The position numbers were made by a program, and so were the translations under genes. Positions 15,700-24,719 of a stretch of 64,000 nucleotides of DNA are shown here, piece by piece. The stretch spans positions 124,001 through 188,000 of the forward strand of contig JADJKO010000001.1 in NCBI GenBank assembly GCA_016705955.1. Reading direction: 5' to 3'. The first letter of the stretch is position 1. The number at the start of each line of letters is the position of its first letter. The DNA is from Flavobacteriales bacterium. GTDB taxonomy: Bacteria > Bacteroidota > Bacteroidia > Flavobacteriales_F > PHOS-HE28. The notes under the pieces were generated by a model. It had not been told where the DNA came from. It worked only from the letters and a program-made list of their open reading frames with translations, and did not search any database.

Positions 15700-16767
15700 A
15701 TGATCACAACCGGCCAAAAGATAGCCATCCAGCGTACCGCCAAGTCCCGACTTCCAGAAACGGATCTGGAGAATATCAAGTTCGGCCGGGTCTTCAGTGA
15801 TCATATGGTCGTGATGGATTTCGAGGATGGCGCGTGGAAGGCACCGGCCATCATGCCTTTCGGTGACCTGAAGATGAGTCCGGCGGCACTGGTGCTGCAT
15901 TACAGCCAGACCATCTTCGAAGGTCTGAAAGCGTATCGCAATGTGAATGGTGGTGTGAACCTCATCCGGCCCAAGGCGAACATCGCGCGGATGAACCGTA
16001 GTGCCAAGCGTATGTGCATGCCGCCGATCCCGGAGGATGTGATCCTGGATGCGATGATCGAACTGGTCCGGCTCGACCAGGATTGGATCCCGAAGGGAGA
16101 TGACGCTGCGTTGTACATCCGGCCATTCATGTTCGCCAGTGACCAATACCTGGGCGTTCGGCCGAGTGATGGCTACCGTCTCATTATTTTCACTTGTCCG
16201 GTAAGGGGGTATTACAGTGAGCCCGTCAAGGTGAAGGTGGAGACCCATTTCAGCCGCGCCTTCCCGGGGGGCACCGGTGAAGCGAAGTGCGGCGGCAATT
16301 ATGCGGGAGCGTTGTATCCGTCCAAGGTTGGTATGGATGAGGGCTACCACCAGTTGCTCTGGACCGATGGACTCACGCACAAGTACTTCGAGGAGAGCGG
16401 TACGATGAACGTCTTCTTCAACGTGGATGGGACCTTGGTGACGCCCGCGCTCGATGGAACGATCCTACGCGGGATCACGCGCGACAGTATCATCAAGATC
16501 GCGGCGGATGAAGGGATCCGCGTGGAGGAGCGGCAGGTGTCCGTGGAGGAGATCGAGGTAGCAGCCAAGAACGGCCGGTTGCGTTCGGCCTTCGGTGCTG
16601 GAACGGCAGCGACCATTGCGCACATCCAAAGCATCGCCTTCAATAATGCCGTGTACGATCTGCCTGACGTGAGTACGCGTGATCTGGCGAACCTGGTCGG
16701 GACGAAGTTGGATGATATCCGTCGCGGTCGGATCGCCGATCCATATGATTGGGTGGTACCGATCTGA
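15700..16767 (+). CDS. ilvE: Branched-chain amino acid aminotransferase
   Basis: Transfers the amino group between glutamate and the keto acids of Leu, Ile and Val, using PLP. At 355 aa it is the long bacterial/eukaryote-like subtype. Landmarks are LHYSQTIFEGLKAYR, RPFMFASDQYLGVRPS, the PLP lysine in GGNYAGALYPSKVG (Lys near 209), EESGTMNVFF and the late FGAGTAATIAHI. It is a single gene with its own -7 box and a terminator. No other branched-chain biosynthesis genes are nearby. Confidence 0.96.
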   Translation: MITTGQKIAIQRTAKSRLPETDLENIKFGRVFSDHMVVMDFEDGAWKAPAIMPFGDLKMSPAALVLHYSQTIFEGLKAYRNVNGGVNLIRPKANIARMNRSAKRMCMPPIPEDVILDAMIELVRLDQDWIPKGDDAALYIRPFMFASDQYLGVRPSDGYRLIIFTCPVRGYYSEPVKVKVETHFSRAFPGGTGEAKCGGNYAGALYPSKVGMDEGYHQLLWTDGLTHKYFEESGTMNVFFNVDGTLVTPALDGTILRGITRDSIIKIAADEGIRVEERQVSVEEIEVAAKNGRLRSAFGAGTAATIAHIQSIAFNNAVYDLPDVSTRDLANLVGTKLDDIRRGRIADPYDWVVPI

Positions 16768-16792
16768 TCAACGATCGGAGTGAAATTGAGCG

Positions 16793-16811
16793 AAGGCCCC
16801 ACCGGGGCCTT
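16793..16811. terminator. Terminator between ilvE and the J-domain gene
   Basis: Perfect stem AAGGCCCC / GGGGCCTT with an ACC loop, followed by TG and an AT-rich stretch. It sits between convergent genes, 25 bases past the ilvE stop and touching the end of the J-domain gene, so it may serve both. Confidence 0.7.
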
Positions 16812-16813
16812 TG

Positions 16814-17302
16814 CTATTTGGAGCGCAAACCCGCGATGCTATCGGGAATAACGGCTAGGCCCGGCGCACTGAAGAATAAGGTGTAGGTCGGCCAGCCCAG
16901 GAAGAACACCCCGATCACCAATCCGGAGACCAGCGAGATCCCGAAGAGCAGGCCGGTCAGGTGCAATCCAATGAATGCGAAGCGGTTCACAGGACGATCC
17001 TTTTCATGGTCCTTCGGAATGTGATACGCATTCCGGGTGTGATGTGCCGCCGCCGCTTCTGATGGTTGCGCCTGCCGGTAGAAGCGTAGCCGATCATCAT
17101 ATGCCGCGCGGCTCTCCGCGTCGGAAAGTGTGAGGTACGCATCGTGCAGGGCATGGAAGATCTCGGATGCATTCCCGGAAGCGTTATGATCCGGATGCCA
17201 TTGCTTCACGCGTTCGCGGTACGCCTTCTTGATCGCACGCGCATCGGCATCACGCGGCAGTCCCAACACCTTGTAATGGTCGTAGCGTAGGCCCTGTTGC
17301 AT
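16814..17302 (-). CDS. J-domain membrane protein (DnaJ-like, membrane-anchored)
   Basis: Residues 1-70 form a J domain: YDHYKVLGLPRDADARAIKKAYRERVKQWHPDHN, including the HPD signature that stimulates DnaK ATPase. A charged linker follows, then two hydrophobic segments in the C-terminal third (FAFIGLHLTGLLFGISLVSG and VIGVFFLGWPTYTLFFSAPG). There is no Gly/Phe or zinc-finger region, so it should recruit DnaK to a membrane site rather than fold general substrates. The ATG at 17302 (MQQGLRYDHY) is chosen because the frame upstream is non-coding in character. The client is unknown. Confidence 0.85.
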   Translation of the reverse strand: MQQGLRYDHYKVLGLPRDADARAIKKAYRERVKQWHPDHNASGNASEIFHALHDAYLTLSDAESRAAYDDRLRFYRQAQPSEAAAAHHTRNAYHIPKDHEKDRPVNRFAFIGLHLTGLLFGISLVSGLVIGVFFLGWPTYTLFFSAPGLAVIPDSIAGLRSK

Positions 17303-17381
17303 GGCGCTTGGTGTAGAGTGACGCGTTGCTCGATCCCGGATATGCGATCCGCCGGACCAAGGTATCTTAGTGGACCAACGC

Positions 17382-18716
17382 ATGCCAAACGAGATCCTTG
17401 TCCGGCTGTGGCTTTTCGTGGCCTTGGTCCTTCCGACCGGAGCCTCGGCGCAATTCACAATACGTGGACTGGTGCTGGATGCGCGGGGGGATCTTCCCCT
17501 CGTGGGCGCGCACGTCCGGGTGGTCGGTGGGGATGAGGTCGGCTTCACAGAAGGGAAAGGGCACTTCGACCTGCATGTGTCTTCACGCAAAGTGGTGGTA
17601 CGCATCTCCTACGTGGGCTTCGAGGATCTCTTGAAAACGATGATCGTTGCAGGGGCGGATGGGGAACGCACCACCTTCAAACTTGTCCCCAAGGCGGTGG
17701 AGTTACCAGTGGCGGAGATCCATGCACCAGAGCCGGAAGTGGTGTTCGAGCGCAAGGATCTGCATGTGGGTGATTATCTCGTGAACGACGATGGGGTGTG
17801 GGTCCTTGTCTATGGAACGAAGCAGTTGTGGCACAGGCAGGGGTTGGTCGGGCAGACCGTATGGAAAGATGCCCGGTTGCACTTGTTGAACACCCGGTTC
17901 GAAGAGATCACGAACGGCCCGCTCCCTAGGACAGCGTGTGATCTTGCACGCGATCACGCTTATCGTCCCGTGGTGAAGTCCGAGGATGGAGCTTGGCGGA
18001 TCGATCGCCAAGGAGGTGATATCGGCATCGGTTGGATAGATGCGCATACGTATTCCAATGCGGTGATCCCTTGGACGGATAGTGTTCCTGGATACCTCAT
18101 CGGCAACACGTGGATGTACGAGTATCCGGCATTCGATCATGTGGCGTTCAACGCACTCACGGCGAAGCAGGAACTGATCTGCAGCGTGGTCGATCCACAT
18201 TGGATGGCGATCTTCCGGAGTGGGTACAAGTACATGAGCGGCCGATCGAAGGTGCTCGCGATGGACCTCGCCATGGAACACGGAACGGACCCGGAGACCA
18301 TTGCCGGCCTGATGATCGGATTCGATCAGGACATGCGCTACCGCCCGCCTTATGCGCCGCTATTCGTGATCGGTGATACCCTTTGCGTTTTCGATCACTA
18401 CAAGGAAAGGATCCGCCGGTTCAGCAGTCACTTGCTCCCGATCGATGAGATCCCCATCACCTACCAGCGTGATCGCGAATGGGACCATCGTTTGGTGCAG
18501 GACCGATCATCCGGTGCGGTGTACGTGTGCTTCGCGCGGGGGGCGCGGACGTGGTTGCGGCCCTTGGATCCTGCTACTGGTGTACTGGGTGAGGCGACAC
18601 CACTGACCTTCCCATGGCCGGAGGATGTGCAAGTACACGATGGCTACGCATACTACGTGTATCGTCCGTACGAGTCCTTGCAGAAGCGAACGCTCTATCG
18701 CGAGGTGCTGCGATGA
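17382..18716 (+). CDS. Secreted carboxypeptidase-regulatory-domain protein, otherwise unknown
   Basis: A 444-aa protein with an N-terminal signal peptide (hydrophobic LWLFVALVLPTGASAQ). Residues ~27-110 are a CarboxypepD_reg-like beta sandwich (FTIRGLVLDARGDLPLVGAHVRV then RISYVGFEDLL), the module that precedes TonB-dependent receptors but also occurs alone in Bacteroidota. The remaining ~330 residues have repeated short strand patterns (DGVWVLVYGTKQLW, DPHWMAIFRSGYKYMS, PPYAPLFVIGDTLCVFDHYKERIRRF) suggesting a beta-propeller-like readout domain. No sorting domain is seen. I chose the ATG at 17382 over a GTG at 17370. The function is not recognised. Confidence 0.75.
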   Translation: MPNEILVRLWLFVALVLPTGASAQFTIRGLVLDARGDLPLVGAHVRVVGGDEVGFTEGKGHFDLHVSSRKVVVRISYVGFEDLLKTMIVAGADGERTTFKLVPKAVELPVAEIHAPEPEVVFERKDLHVGDYLVNDDGVWVLVYGTKQLWHRQGLVGQTVWKDARLHLLNTRFEEITNGPLPRTACDLARDHAYRPVVKSEDGAWRIDRQGGDIGIGWIDAHTYSNAVIPWTDSVPGYLIGNTWMYEYPAFDHVAFNALTAKQELICSVVDPHWMAIFRSGYKYMSGRSKVLAMDLAMEHGTDPETIAGLMIGFDQDMRYRPPYAPLFVIGDTLCVFDHYKERIRRFSSHLLPIDEIPITYQRDREWDHRLVQDRSSGAVYVCFARGARTWLRPLDPATGVLGEATPLTFPWPEDVQVHDGYAYYVYRPYESLQKRTLYREVLR

Positions 18717-18723
18717 CCCGTTG

Positions 18724-20475
18724 TCAGATCCGTGCCTGATACGTGTAAAGATCGAAGTAGCGGCCCTCCTTCGCGATCAGTTCGGCGTGTGTGCCGCTCT
18801 CCGCGATGCGTCCTTGTTCGATCACCAGGATCCGCGTAGCTTGTCGGATGGTACTCAAGCGGTGCGCGATCACGAACGTCGTCCGGTCCTTCACCAATTC
18901 GTTCAAGCTTTTCTGGATCAGTGCCTCGCTCTCGGTGTCCAGGTTGCTTGTCGCCTCGTCCAGGATCAGGATCTTCGGATCGGCCAACATCGCACGCGCG
19001 ATCGCCACACGTTGGCGTTGCCCACCGCTGAGTTTTACGCCGCGTTCGCCGATCACGGTATCCAATCCCTTCTCGAAGCGATCGGTGAACTCGCTCACGT
19101 ATGCGCCATGGACCGAGCGCTGGAGTTGCTCCTCGGTCGCTTCCGGTCGAGGGAAGAGAATATTCTCGCGAATGGTTCCCTCGAACAGGAAGTCGTCCTG
19201 CAGCACCACACCGAGGTGCTGACGGTAGCTGGAAAGGCCCACCTTGCTCAGGTCCTGTCCATCCACGGTGATGGTGCCGGACTTCGGTGTGAGAAAGGTC
19301 GCCGCCAATCCAGCGATGGTGCTTTTCCCTGATCCTGAAGTGCCAACCAGCGCGGTCACGCTGCCTGCTGGCGCATCGAAGCTGATGTTGTTCACCACCT
19401 CCTTGCCTTCCTCGTACGCGAACGAAACATCGTCGAAGCGGATGTCGCCACGCAAAGAGTTCAGAACCACCGGTCGTTCATCGGGCACATCCTCCGGCGT
19501 CATGTTCATGATCTCCTCCGTGCGGTCCAATCCCGCGAAGGCTTCGGTGAGCTGGCTGCCGATGTTGCTCATCTGCACGATGGGCGCGATCATGAATCCG
19601 AGGTACAGAGTGAACGACAGGAACTCACCCAAGGTGAGTTCACCGTTGATGATCTGGTGTCCGCCCAAGCCCATGATGCCCGCACTTGCCAAGCCGAGCA
19701 GCAAAGCGGATGTGCTGGTGATCAACGCCGTGGCGGTGAGGCTTTGTTTCACGTTCTCGAAGAGCCGGAGCACGCCATTCTCAAACGCCCGGTTCTCCTG
19801 TTCCTCCGCGTTGAATCCCTTGATCACGCGCACGCCGTTCAATGTTTCTGTAAGCCTGCCGGTCACTTCAGCGTTGATCACTCCTCGTGTTCGGAAGATC
19901 GGCCTGATCCTGCCGAACGCCTTCAAGGCAATGACAGCGAAGATGCCCACAGGGATGAGCGTACACAGTGTCATCAGCGGACTGATGTTGATCAATAGGA
20001 TCAGCGAAGCGATCGCGGTGAGCGTGCCTCCAACAAGTTGCACCAAGCCCGTGCCCACCAGATTGCGCACGCCTTCCACATCGGTCATGATCCGGCTTAC
20101 CAATGCGCCGCTCTTTGTGTTGTCGAAGAAGCTTATCGGGAGCGACAGGATCTTCCGCGCGACCTGCGCCCTCAACTTGCTGATCATCAATTGCGCCTCC
20201 ACGCTCAGCAGTTTGGTGAGCAGAAAGGAGGTGATGCTTTGCACCACGATCGCGCCAACGACGATCGCCAGCAGGTTCCACAAATGATCGAGGTCCTTGT
20301 TCGGTACCACATCATCCAGCAGGACCTTGGTCTGCCATGGCAGCACGAGGCTCGCCGCGCGACTGATCGCGATGAGCAGCAGCCCGACCAGCACATGTCC
20401 ACGTCGCGGCCAGATGAATTGTACGAAGGCGCGCTTCCACGTCATGTGCGGTTTCTTATTCACTTCTGTTGTCAT
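18724..20475 (-). CDS. ABC exporter, fused permease and ATPase (MsbA-like)
   Basis: A half-transporter of 583 aa that works as a dimer. The N-terminal ~320 residues form six transmembrane helices, with the coupling-helix region IMTDVEGVRNLVG. The ATPase has Walker A GTSGSGKS, the signature LSGGQRQRVAIARAM, Walker B KILILDEATS, and an H-loop in VIAHRLSTI. The architecture is that of lipid A/multidrug exporters; the substrate cannot be read from sequence. The ATG at 20475 (MTTEVNKKPHM) is preferred to one 19 codons upstream. It is divergent from the spermidine-synthase-like gene. Confidence 0.9.
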   Translation of the reverse strand: MTTEVNKKPHMTWKRAFVQFIWPRRGHVLVGLLLIAISRAASLVLPWQTKVLLDDVVPNKDLDHLWNLLAIVVGAIVVQSITSFLLTKLLSVEAQLMISKLRAQVARKILSLPISFFDNTKSGALVSRIMTDVEGVRNLVGTGLVQLVGGTLTAIASLILLINISPLMTLCTLIPVGIFAVIALKAFGRIRPIFRTRGVINAEVTGRLTETLNGVRVIKGFNAEEQENRAFENGVLRLFENVKQSLTATALITSTSALLLGLASAGIMGLGGHQIINGELTLGEFLSFTLYLGFMIAPIVQMSNIGSQLTEAFAGLDRTEEIMNMTPEDVPDERPVVLNSLRGDIRFDDVSFAYEEGKEVVNNISFDAPAGSVTALVGTSGSGKSTIAGLAATFLTPKSGTITVDGQDLSKVGLSSYRQHLGVVLQDDFLFEGTIRENILFPRPEATEEQLQRSVHGAYVSEFTDRFEKGLDTVIGERGVKLSGGQRQRVAIARAMLADPKILILDEATSNLDTESEALIQKSLNELVKDRTTFVIAHRLSTIRQATRILVIEQGRIAESGTHAELIAKEGRYFDLYTYQARI

Positions 20476-20662
20476 GCGGGATCTTGTGGTCGAGTCTTGC
20501 TTCAAGGTGGAAGAGGTGGTTGCGGATGCCATTACTGGTTCCGGGGAGTGATGGCGACGTCGCTGTCAGAGATAGGGCCAAAGGTTGCGCGCCGGACGGA
20601 TCGGCAGGCGACCACTGATGCCGCTCCGTTCTGATCGAATGCTTTCTTCCCACCTTGCGCCC

Positions 20663-21346
20663 ATGAAAATGCGCATCAACAAGTTGTTGGATACGGCGAT
20701 GATCCCCAACAACGGCGGGGAGTTGCGGTTCTTCCAGCGGAATGAAGAGTACTCGATCGAAGTGGTGGGGATCAGTGGTGAGTTGATGAGCACCGCGATG
20801 CACGGCTCGGAGGAGGCCTTGGCCGAAATGGCGATCAACAAGCTTGCTTCGAAAGGTTCATCGCGCGTGCTGATCGGTGGTCTTGGCATGGGCTTCACGC
20901 TGGCCGCTGCGCTGAAGCAGCTCGGTCCACAAGGTTCTGTCGTCGTGGCGGAACTTGTTCCGGAGGTGGTGAAATGGAATGAAGGTCCGATGGGAGAACG
21001 CGCGGGTTATCCGGCGAAGGATCCGCGTGCCACCGTGGTCGTGGGTGATGTGCTGGAGGAGATCAGGAAAGCGCGGAACAGCTTTGACACTATTCTGCTC
21101 GACACCGATAACGGTCCGGTCGGGCTCACACAGGCAACGAACAACCGCCTCTATTCGCACCGTGGATTGCGGTCGGCTTATGCCGCGCTTCGCCCGCGCG
21201 GTGTACTAGCGGTGTGGTCCACCGACCCCGACGCGCCCTTCACCAAACGATTGGAGTTGGCCGGTTTCCGCGTGGAGGAGGTGAAGGTGCATGCGCACCG
21301 ACAGAAAGGCACCAAGCACCACTTGTGGTTCGCCACGCGGCCGTGA
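20663..21346 (+). CDS. Spermidine synthase-like SAM-dependent methyltransferase-fold protein
   Basis: A 227-aa Rossmann-fold protein resembling the class often annotated as spermidine synthase. The SAM/decarboxy-SAM loop is VLIGGLGMGFTLAAAL (near 70-85), followed by VVVAELVPEVVKWN and an acidic FDTILLDTDNG motif. It lacks the N-terminal beta-hairpin domain of true SpeE in full length and is short, so a methyltransferase with another substrate is equally likely. The ATG at 20663 (MKMRINKLL) follows a CACCTTG element that resembles a weak -7 box. No other polyamine genes are nearby. Confidence 0.7.
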   Translation: MKMRINKLLDTAMIPNNGGELRFFQRNEEYSIEVVGISGELMSTAMHGSEEALAEMAINKLASKGSSRVLIGGLGMGFTLAAALKQLGPQGSVVVAELVPEVVKWNEGPMGERAGYPAKDPRATVVVGDVLEEIRKARNSFDTILLDTDNGPVGLTQATNNRLYSHRGLRSAYAALRPRGVLAVWSTDPDAPFTKRLELAGFRVEEVKVHAHRQKGTKHHLWFATRP

Positions 21347-21388
21347 GGTCGGAATAGTTGTCCTTGTTCCTTGGATGAATGCCCGGGC

Positions 21389-21700
21389 CTATTCTTGCCG
21401 ATCCGCTTCAGCGTCGAACATCTTCACGCGCAACTCCATTTCGCGCATGCGCTCCTGCAACTCCTGCATGCGCTCCAATAAGTGGCTGATCGCTTCAAGG
21501 CCTTCCGGGTTGATGTCCAGATCGTAGTGCATCCGGGCCAGTTGCTCGATGCGAGGTAGCTCATCGGTGACCAGGAAACGCTTGTCGTTCACGACGGTGA
21601 TGTGGATGAGGCCGCGTTCATGCAGGTCAAGCACGAAGGTGGTCTCCACTTCCTGGTGGATGCAGAACGTTTCGATGGCGATGAGTTCTTCGTTGGTCAT
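21389..21700 (-). CDS. CbpM-like chaperone modulator
   Basis: A 103-aa protein of the CbpM/YccJ type, which binds the J domain of CbpA and blocks its action. The N-terminal half is a small MerR-like fold (EELIAIETFCIHQEVETTFV, then ELPRIEQLARMHYDLDINPEGL); the C-terminal third is a coiled coil (ISHLLERMQELQERMREMEL). It lies four bases after the CbpA gene, the arrangement known for cbpAM. I chose the ATG at 21700 so that the two genes do not overlap. Confidence 0.85.
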   Translation of the reverse strand: MTNEELIAIETFCIHQEVETTFVLDLHERGLIHITVVNDKRFLVTDELPRIEQLARMHYDLDINPEGLEAISHLLERMQELQERMREMELRVKMFDAEADRQE

Positions 21701-21704
21701 GGCC

Positions 21705-22583
21705 TCAGGTCTTGGTGTCACGCAACTTCTCAAAGAGTGCCTGCTGGTCCTCGGTAAGTCCGGTCGGTAGCTTCACATGGAAGGTCACGATCAGATCGCC
21801 GAAGGCGCCCTCTTGTTTGTACACGGGGAATCCTTTGCCCCGCAATCGCGCCTTCGTGCCGTTCTGTGTTTCCGGCTTCACCGCCAGTTTTACGGCGCCG
21901 TCCAGCGTTTCAAGCATCAATTCACCGCCCAGCACTGCGGTGTACAGGTCGATCTCTGCCGTGGTGTACAGGTCCCTGCCCACGCGTTTGAACCGGGGGT
22001 GTTCTCCCACATGGAAGGTGATGTACAGATCGCCATGCGGACCACCATTCGCTCCTGGCCCACCGTGACGGGGGATCTTGATCGACTGTCCTTCTTCCAC
22101 ACCGGCTGGAACCGTGATCCGGATCTGCTTGCCGTTCACCGTGAGCGTTTGCTTGTGGGTGTGGTAGGCTTCTAGTAACGGCAGTTGGAGTTCGGCGTGA
22201 TAGTCCTGTCCGCGGAATTTTGGTTGACGACCACCTCGTCCGCCGAACATGGAGCCGAACAGGTCGGAGTAGTCCTCCTCACTTCCTCCACCACGTGAAC
22301 CGCTTGCGAAATGGCCACTGCTCGCGCCTTGCGCTTGGCGCGCTTTCTCGTACTCCTCGGCGTGCTTCCAATTCTCTCCGTACGTATCGTACTTCTTCCG
22401 GCTATCGGGATCGCTCAACACCTCATTGGCCTCGTTGATCTCCTGGAATTTCTTCTTCGCCGTCGCATCATTCGGGTTCAGGTCCGGATGGAGTTTGCGC
22501 GCCAGCTTCCGGTACGCCGACTTGATCGCCTCCGGTGTTGCGTTCCGTTCGATCCCCAACAACTTGTAATAGTCCACTGCCAT
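21705..22583 (-). CDS. CbpA-type DnaJ co-chaperone
   Basis: A J domain (YYKLLGIERNATPEAIKSAY, with HPD in KLHPDLNPND) occupies residues 4-70. A Gly/Phe-rich linker (SGHFASGSRGGGSEEDYSDLF) follows, then the two DnaJ C-terminal substrate-binding beta domains, with ITVPAGVEEGQSIKIPRHG and GDLYITFHV. There is no CxxCxGxG zinc-finger region, which separates it from DnaJ proper and makes it CbpA. At 292 aa it is slightly shorter than E. coli CbpA. It is paired with the CbpM-like gene downstream. Confidence 0.93.
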   Translation of the reverse strand: MAVDYYKLLGIERNATPEAIKSAYRKLARKLHPDLNPNDATAKKKFQEINEANEVLSDPDSRKKYDTYGENWKHAEEYEKARQAQGASSGHFASGSRGGGSEEDYSDLFGSMFGGRGGRQPKFRGQDYHAELQLPLLEAYHTHKQTLTVNGKQIRITVPAGVEEGQSIKIPRHGGPGANGGPHGDLYITFHVGEHPRFKRVGRDLYTTAEIDLYTAVLGGELMLETLDGAVKLAVKPETQNGTKARLRGKGFPVYKQEGAFGDLIVTFHVKLPTGLTEDQQALFEKLRDTKT

Positions 22584-22623
22584 GCGGATCCGAATTTACC
22601 GGGAAGAATCGGTCGGGACCTGA

Positions 22624-22878
22624 TCAATGTTTGAACCGCACGAACAATCGCCCGAAGTTGTCGCTGTCCTTGTCGATCCTGTGGTACAGCTTCTTCACGT
22701 GCGCTTGCTGTAGGTAGCGGATCACCTTCTTCTTCAACTGTCCACTGCCTTTTCCGGGAATGATCTCCAGGATCGGGATCCGGCGGTCCACACAGAACTC
22801 CATCGCTTCATCCAGCGCTCGGTCGATCTCCTTGCCCTTGTTGAAGATCTCGTGGAGATCGAGTTTGTGTTTGCTCAT
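22624..22878 (-). CDS. Small stand-alone Smr domain protein
   Basis: An 84-aa protein that is almost only an Smr domain, the C-terminal nuclease-like module of MutS2: LDLHEIFNKGKEIDRALDEAMEF with the LDLH motif, then ILEIIPGKGSGQLKKKVIRYL with the conserved H/P-GKG-S loop. Smr domains bind or nick branched DNA or act on RNA and ribosomes; the small free forms are poorly studied. It begins 10 bases after hipA and ends 40 bases before cbpA, all on the same strand, so it may be transcribed with the toxin-antitoxin pair. Confidence 0.85.
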   Translation of the reverse strand: MSKHKLDLHEIFNKGKEIDRALDEAMEFCVDRRIPILEIIPGKGSGQLKKKVIRYLQQAHVKKLYHRIDKDSDNFGRLFVRFKH

Positions 22879-22888
22879 GTTGTTACGC

Positions 22889-24199
22889 TCACATCTTGAT
22901 CAAGTGCAACTGTGCGATCGCCGTGGCTTGATTCAGGTCCACCTCAGCCTTCTTCGCACACTTCTTCCATGTCTTCACGCCCGCCACCACTTCATCAATG
23001 ATCATTTCGGCCTTCTTGATGTTCATGTCCTTCGCCACCACGAGCAGGTCTTTCCGGGAAATGTCCAGCCGCTTGCCGTTGATGCTCATCTGGTGCTGCT
23101 TCAACCAGAGGTTCTTCGGGTTGTACGCGAAGGTCATGTCGTAGGCCGGAGCCAGGTGCCACTCGCCTTGCGGATCCATCAGGAACGAGGTGTTCTTCGT
23201 ATGGTCGTCACAGTTGCGGGCGATCACATTGAAGCACATCCGGCGGAAGAATTCCACGGCAGCAGGGTAGGGTAGGCCCAGCAAACGCATCACAGCGAAT
23301 GCTTGCTCGTAGCTGTACGCCAGCGGATCGTTGAAGTCCATGTGCGCCACACCGCATAGCGTGGCCATGTGCAGCCGGTGCGTCTTGCCCTCCTTGTCCA
23401 CCACACGGTCGAAACGTTGCGTCAAGAAGTGCGCGCGACCGTGCTCTTCCAGCAGGCGACACGGCATCATCTCGATCCCACATTCGCGCGCCATCAGGTA
23501 GTACGCGTATTCTATCCGGCCGTAGCCTTTCGGGTCGCCCAGCGCCGCGTTCGTCACGCCATCGAATTTGATCAGGCAATAGGTGAAGTCTTTCAAACCG
23601 TCGATCTGCCCGCTACGCACCTCACCCGTTTTCGCATTGAATGCCACGATCGCTTTCGCCCGCGCTCCACCCGCCGAGGTGCCCACTTGGATGATGTCCA
23701 GCAGTGCTTCCTGATCGCCCTTCTTGCGCGTCGTCTTGAACGCTTCCTTTTGCTCTGTGACGTTTCGAGCCACGCGTACCAGTTCATCCACTTGGAGGGC
23801 TTCACTGCTCGCCTCCAATTCGCCGTGCGAAGGCTCGAATTCCAGTGCTCCCATGCCCCGGTGACCGAGGTAGCACAGGCGTTCCACAGGATTCTCCGTG
23901 CCGGGGTCGCGGTCCTGCGTGCGCAACCAGGCGTTCAGTAAGGTGTTCCCAAAACGGTCCGGCAGGCAATCGGCCAATAACCCCGGTAGCCCCTTGAAGG
24001 TCTCGTCGCGTAGGTTGCCGAAGGTGAACACCTCTTCGCCGCCGTTCGCTTTCGCCAGCGGCATCATCACCGGTGCCACGTTCAGGTTGCCGTTCGCGAA
24101 ATCGCGGTCGTATTGGAATTGCGCGCTGTGCAGCCGGTCGTCCCAGATCACTAGCCCGACGGGCTTGCCCCATAGCAGAACGGTCGCATGCGTTACCAT
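22889..24199 (-). CDS. hipA: HipA-family serine/threonine kinase toxin
   Basis: A 436-aa kinase toxin; in E. coli HipA phosphorylates glutamyl-tRNA synthetase and causes growth arrest and persistence. The N-terminal subdomain contains GLPGLLADCLPDRFGN. The ATP-binding loop VGTSAGGARAKA (about 172-183) carries the serine that is autophosphorylated in relatives. The catalytic Asp/Asn segment NCDDHTKN is at about 326-333, and the metal-binding PAYDMTF at about 350-356. All key residues look intact. It overlaps the antitoxin gene by seven bases, consistent with translational coupling. The target in this organism is not known. Confidence 0.93.
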   Translation of the reverse strand: MVTHATVLLWGKPVGLVIWDDRLHSAQFQYDRDFANGNLNVAPVMMPLAKANGGEEVFTFGNLRDETFKGLPGLLADCLPDRFGNTLLNAWLRTQDRDPGTENPVERLCYLGHRGMGALEFEPSHGELEASSEALQVDELVRVARNVTEQKEAFKTTRKKGDQEALLDIIQVGTSAGGARAKAIVAFNAKTGEVRSGQIDGLKDFTYCLIKFDGVTNAALGDPKGYGRIEYAYYLMARECGIEMMPCRLLEEHGRAHFLTQRFDRVVDKEGKTHRLHMATLCGVAHMDFNDPLAYSYEQAFAVMRLLGLPYPAAVEFFRRMCFNVIARNCDDHTKNTSFLMDPQGEWHLAPAYDMTFAYNPKNLWLKQHQMSINGKRLDISRKDLLVVAKDMNIKKAEMIIDEVVAGVKTWKKCAKKAEVDLNQATAIAQLHLIKM

Positions 24200-24558
24200 G
24201 TGCTCTTGGGTTTGGGTGGCACGATCTCGGGCTTTTGGCGCGATGCCCGCTTGCGTTGCTTCTTCAAATACTTCGCTTGCTGCTCCACCACTTGGTAGGG
24301 CGTTAGTTGTGGCTCCTCGTGGAAGCCGTCCAACACCTCCAGCCGGTCCATGGCGCGCAGCACCTGCACCACGGTCATCAGCGTAGCGGCTCTGCCGGCC
24401 TCCAGCTTCACCACGGTGGTGCGGTCCAAACCCCCGCGCTTGGCCACCTCGGCCTGGCTCAGGTTGCGCTCCAGCCGCATCCGGCGCAGCTCTTTGCCTA
24501 GCTGCGTTACCACCTTTTCATCCTTCAGGACCTTCCAGTTGATGTTGTTCGTAGCCAT
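24193..24558 (-). CDS. hipB: HipB-like XRE-family antitoxin
   Basis: A 121-aa protein. Residues ~17-75 form a Cro/C1-type helix-turn-helix, LGKELRRMRLERNLSQAEVAKRGGLDRTTVVKLEAGRA. The C-terminal ~40 residues are basic and Pro/Lys rich (KKQRKRASRQKPEIVPPKPK), longer than in E. coli HipB. It neutralises HipA and represses the operon by binding upstream palindromes. The start at 24558 follows the AT-rich control region. Confidence 0.92.
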   Translation of the reverse strand: MATNNINWKVLKDEKVVTQLGKELRRMRLERNLSQAEVAKRGGLDRTTVVKLEAGRAATLMTVVQVLRAMDRLEVLDGFHEEPQLTPYQVVEQQAKYLKKQRKRASRQKPEIVPPKPKSTW

Positions 24559-24599
24559 CGTACCGTTCGCTTTAGTGAAGTAACGCTGCTTTCACACCA

Positions 24600-24662
24600 C
24601 AAGTATACGCATTCCCCGTCGATTTTGTTATCCGATATAGATGAGAATAAGCATCATAGATG
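24600..24662 (-). promoter_or_regulatory. Putative hipBA promoter and operator region
   Basis: On the minus strand TATACTTG (24600-24607) is one base from TAnnTTTG, 42 bases before the hipB ATG. Just upstream are a perfect odd palindrome TATCCGATA (24629-24637) and two direct copies of ATAGATG (24637-24643 and 24656-24662), 19 bases apart. E. coli HipB recognises TATCC-N8-GGATA, so these are reasonable operator candidates. The assignment is inferred. Confidence 0.45.
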
Positions 24663-24719
24663 TTAAATGCGGCATTGTATGATGTCATAGGGCAACATAT
24701 GTGATCAGAATGTGGGCAT

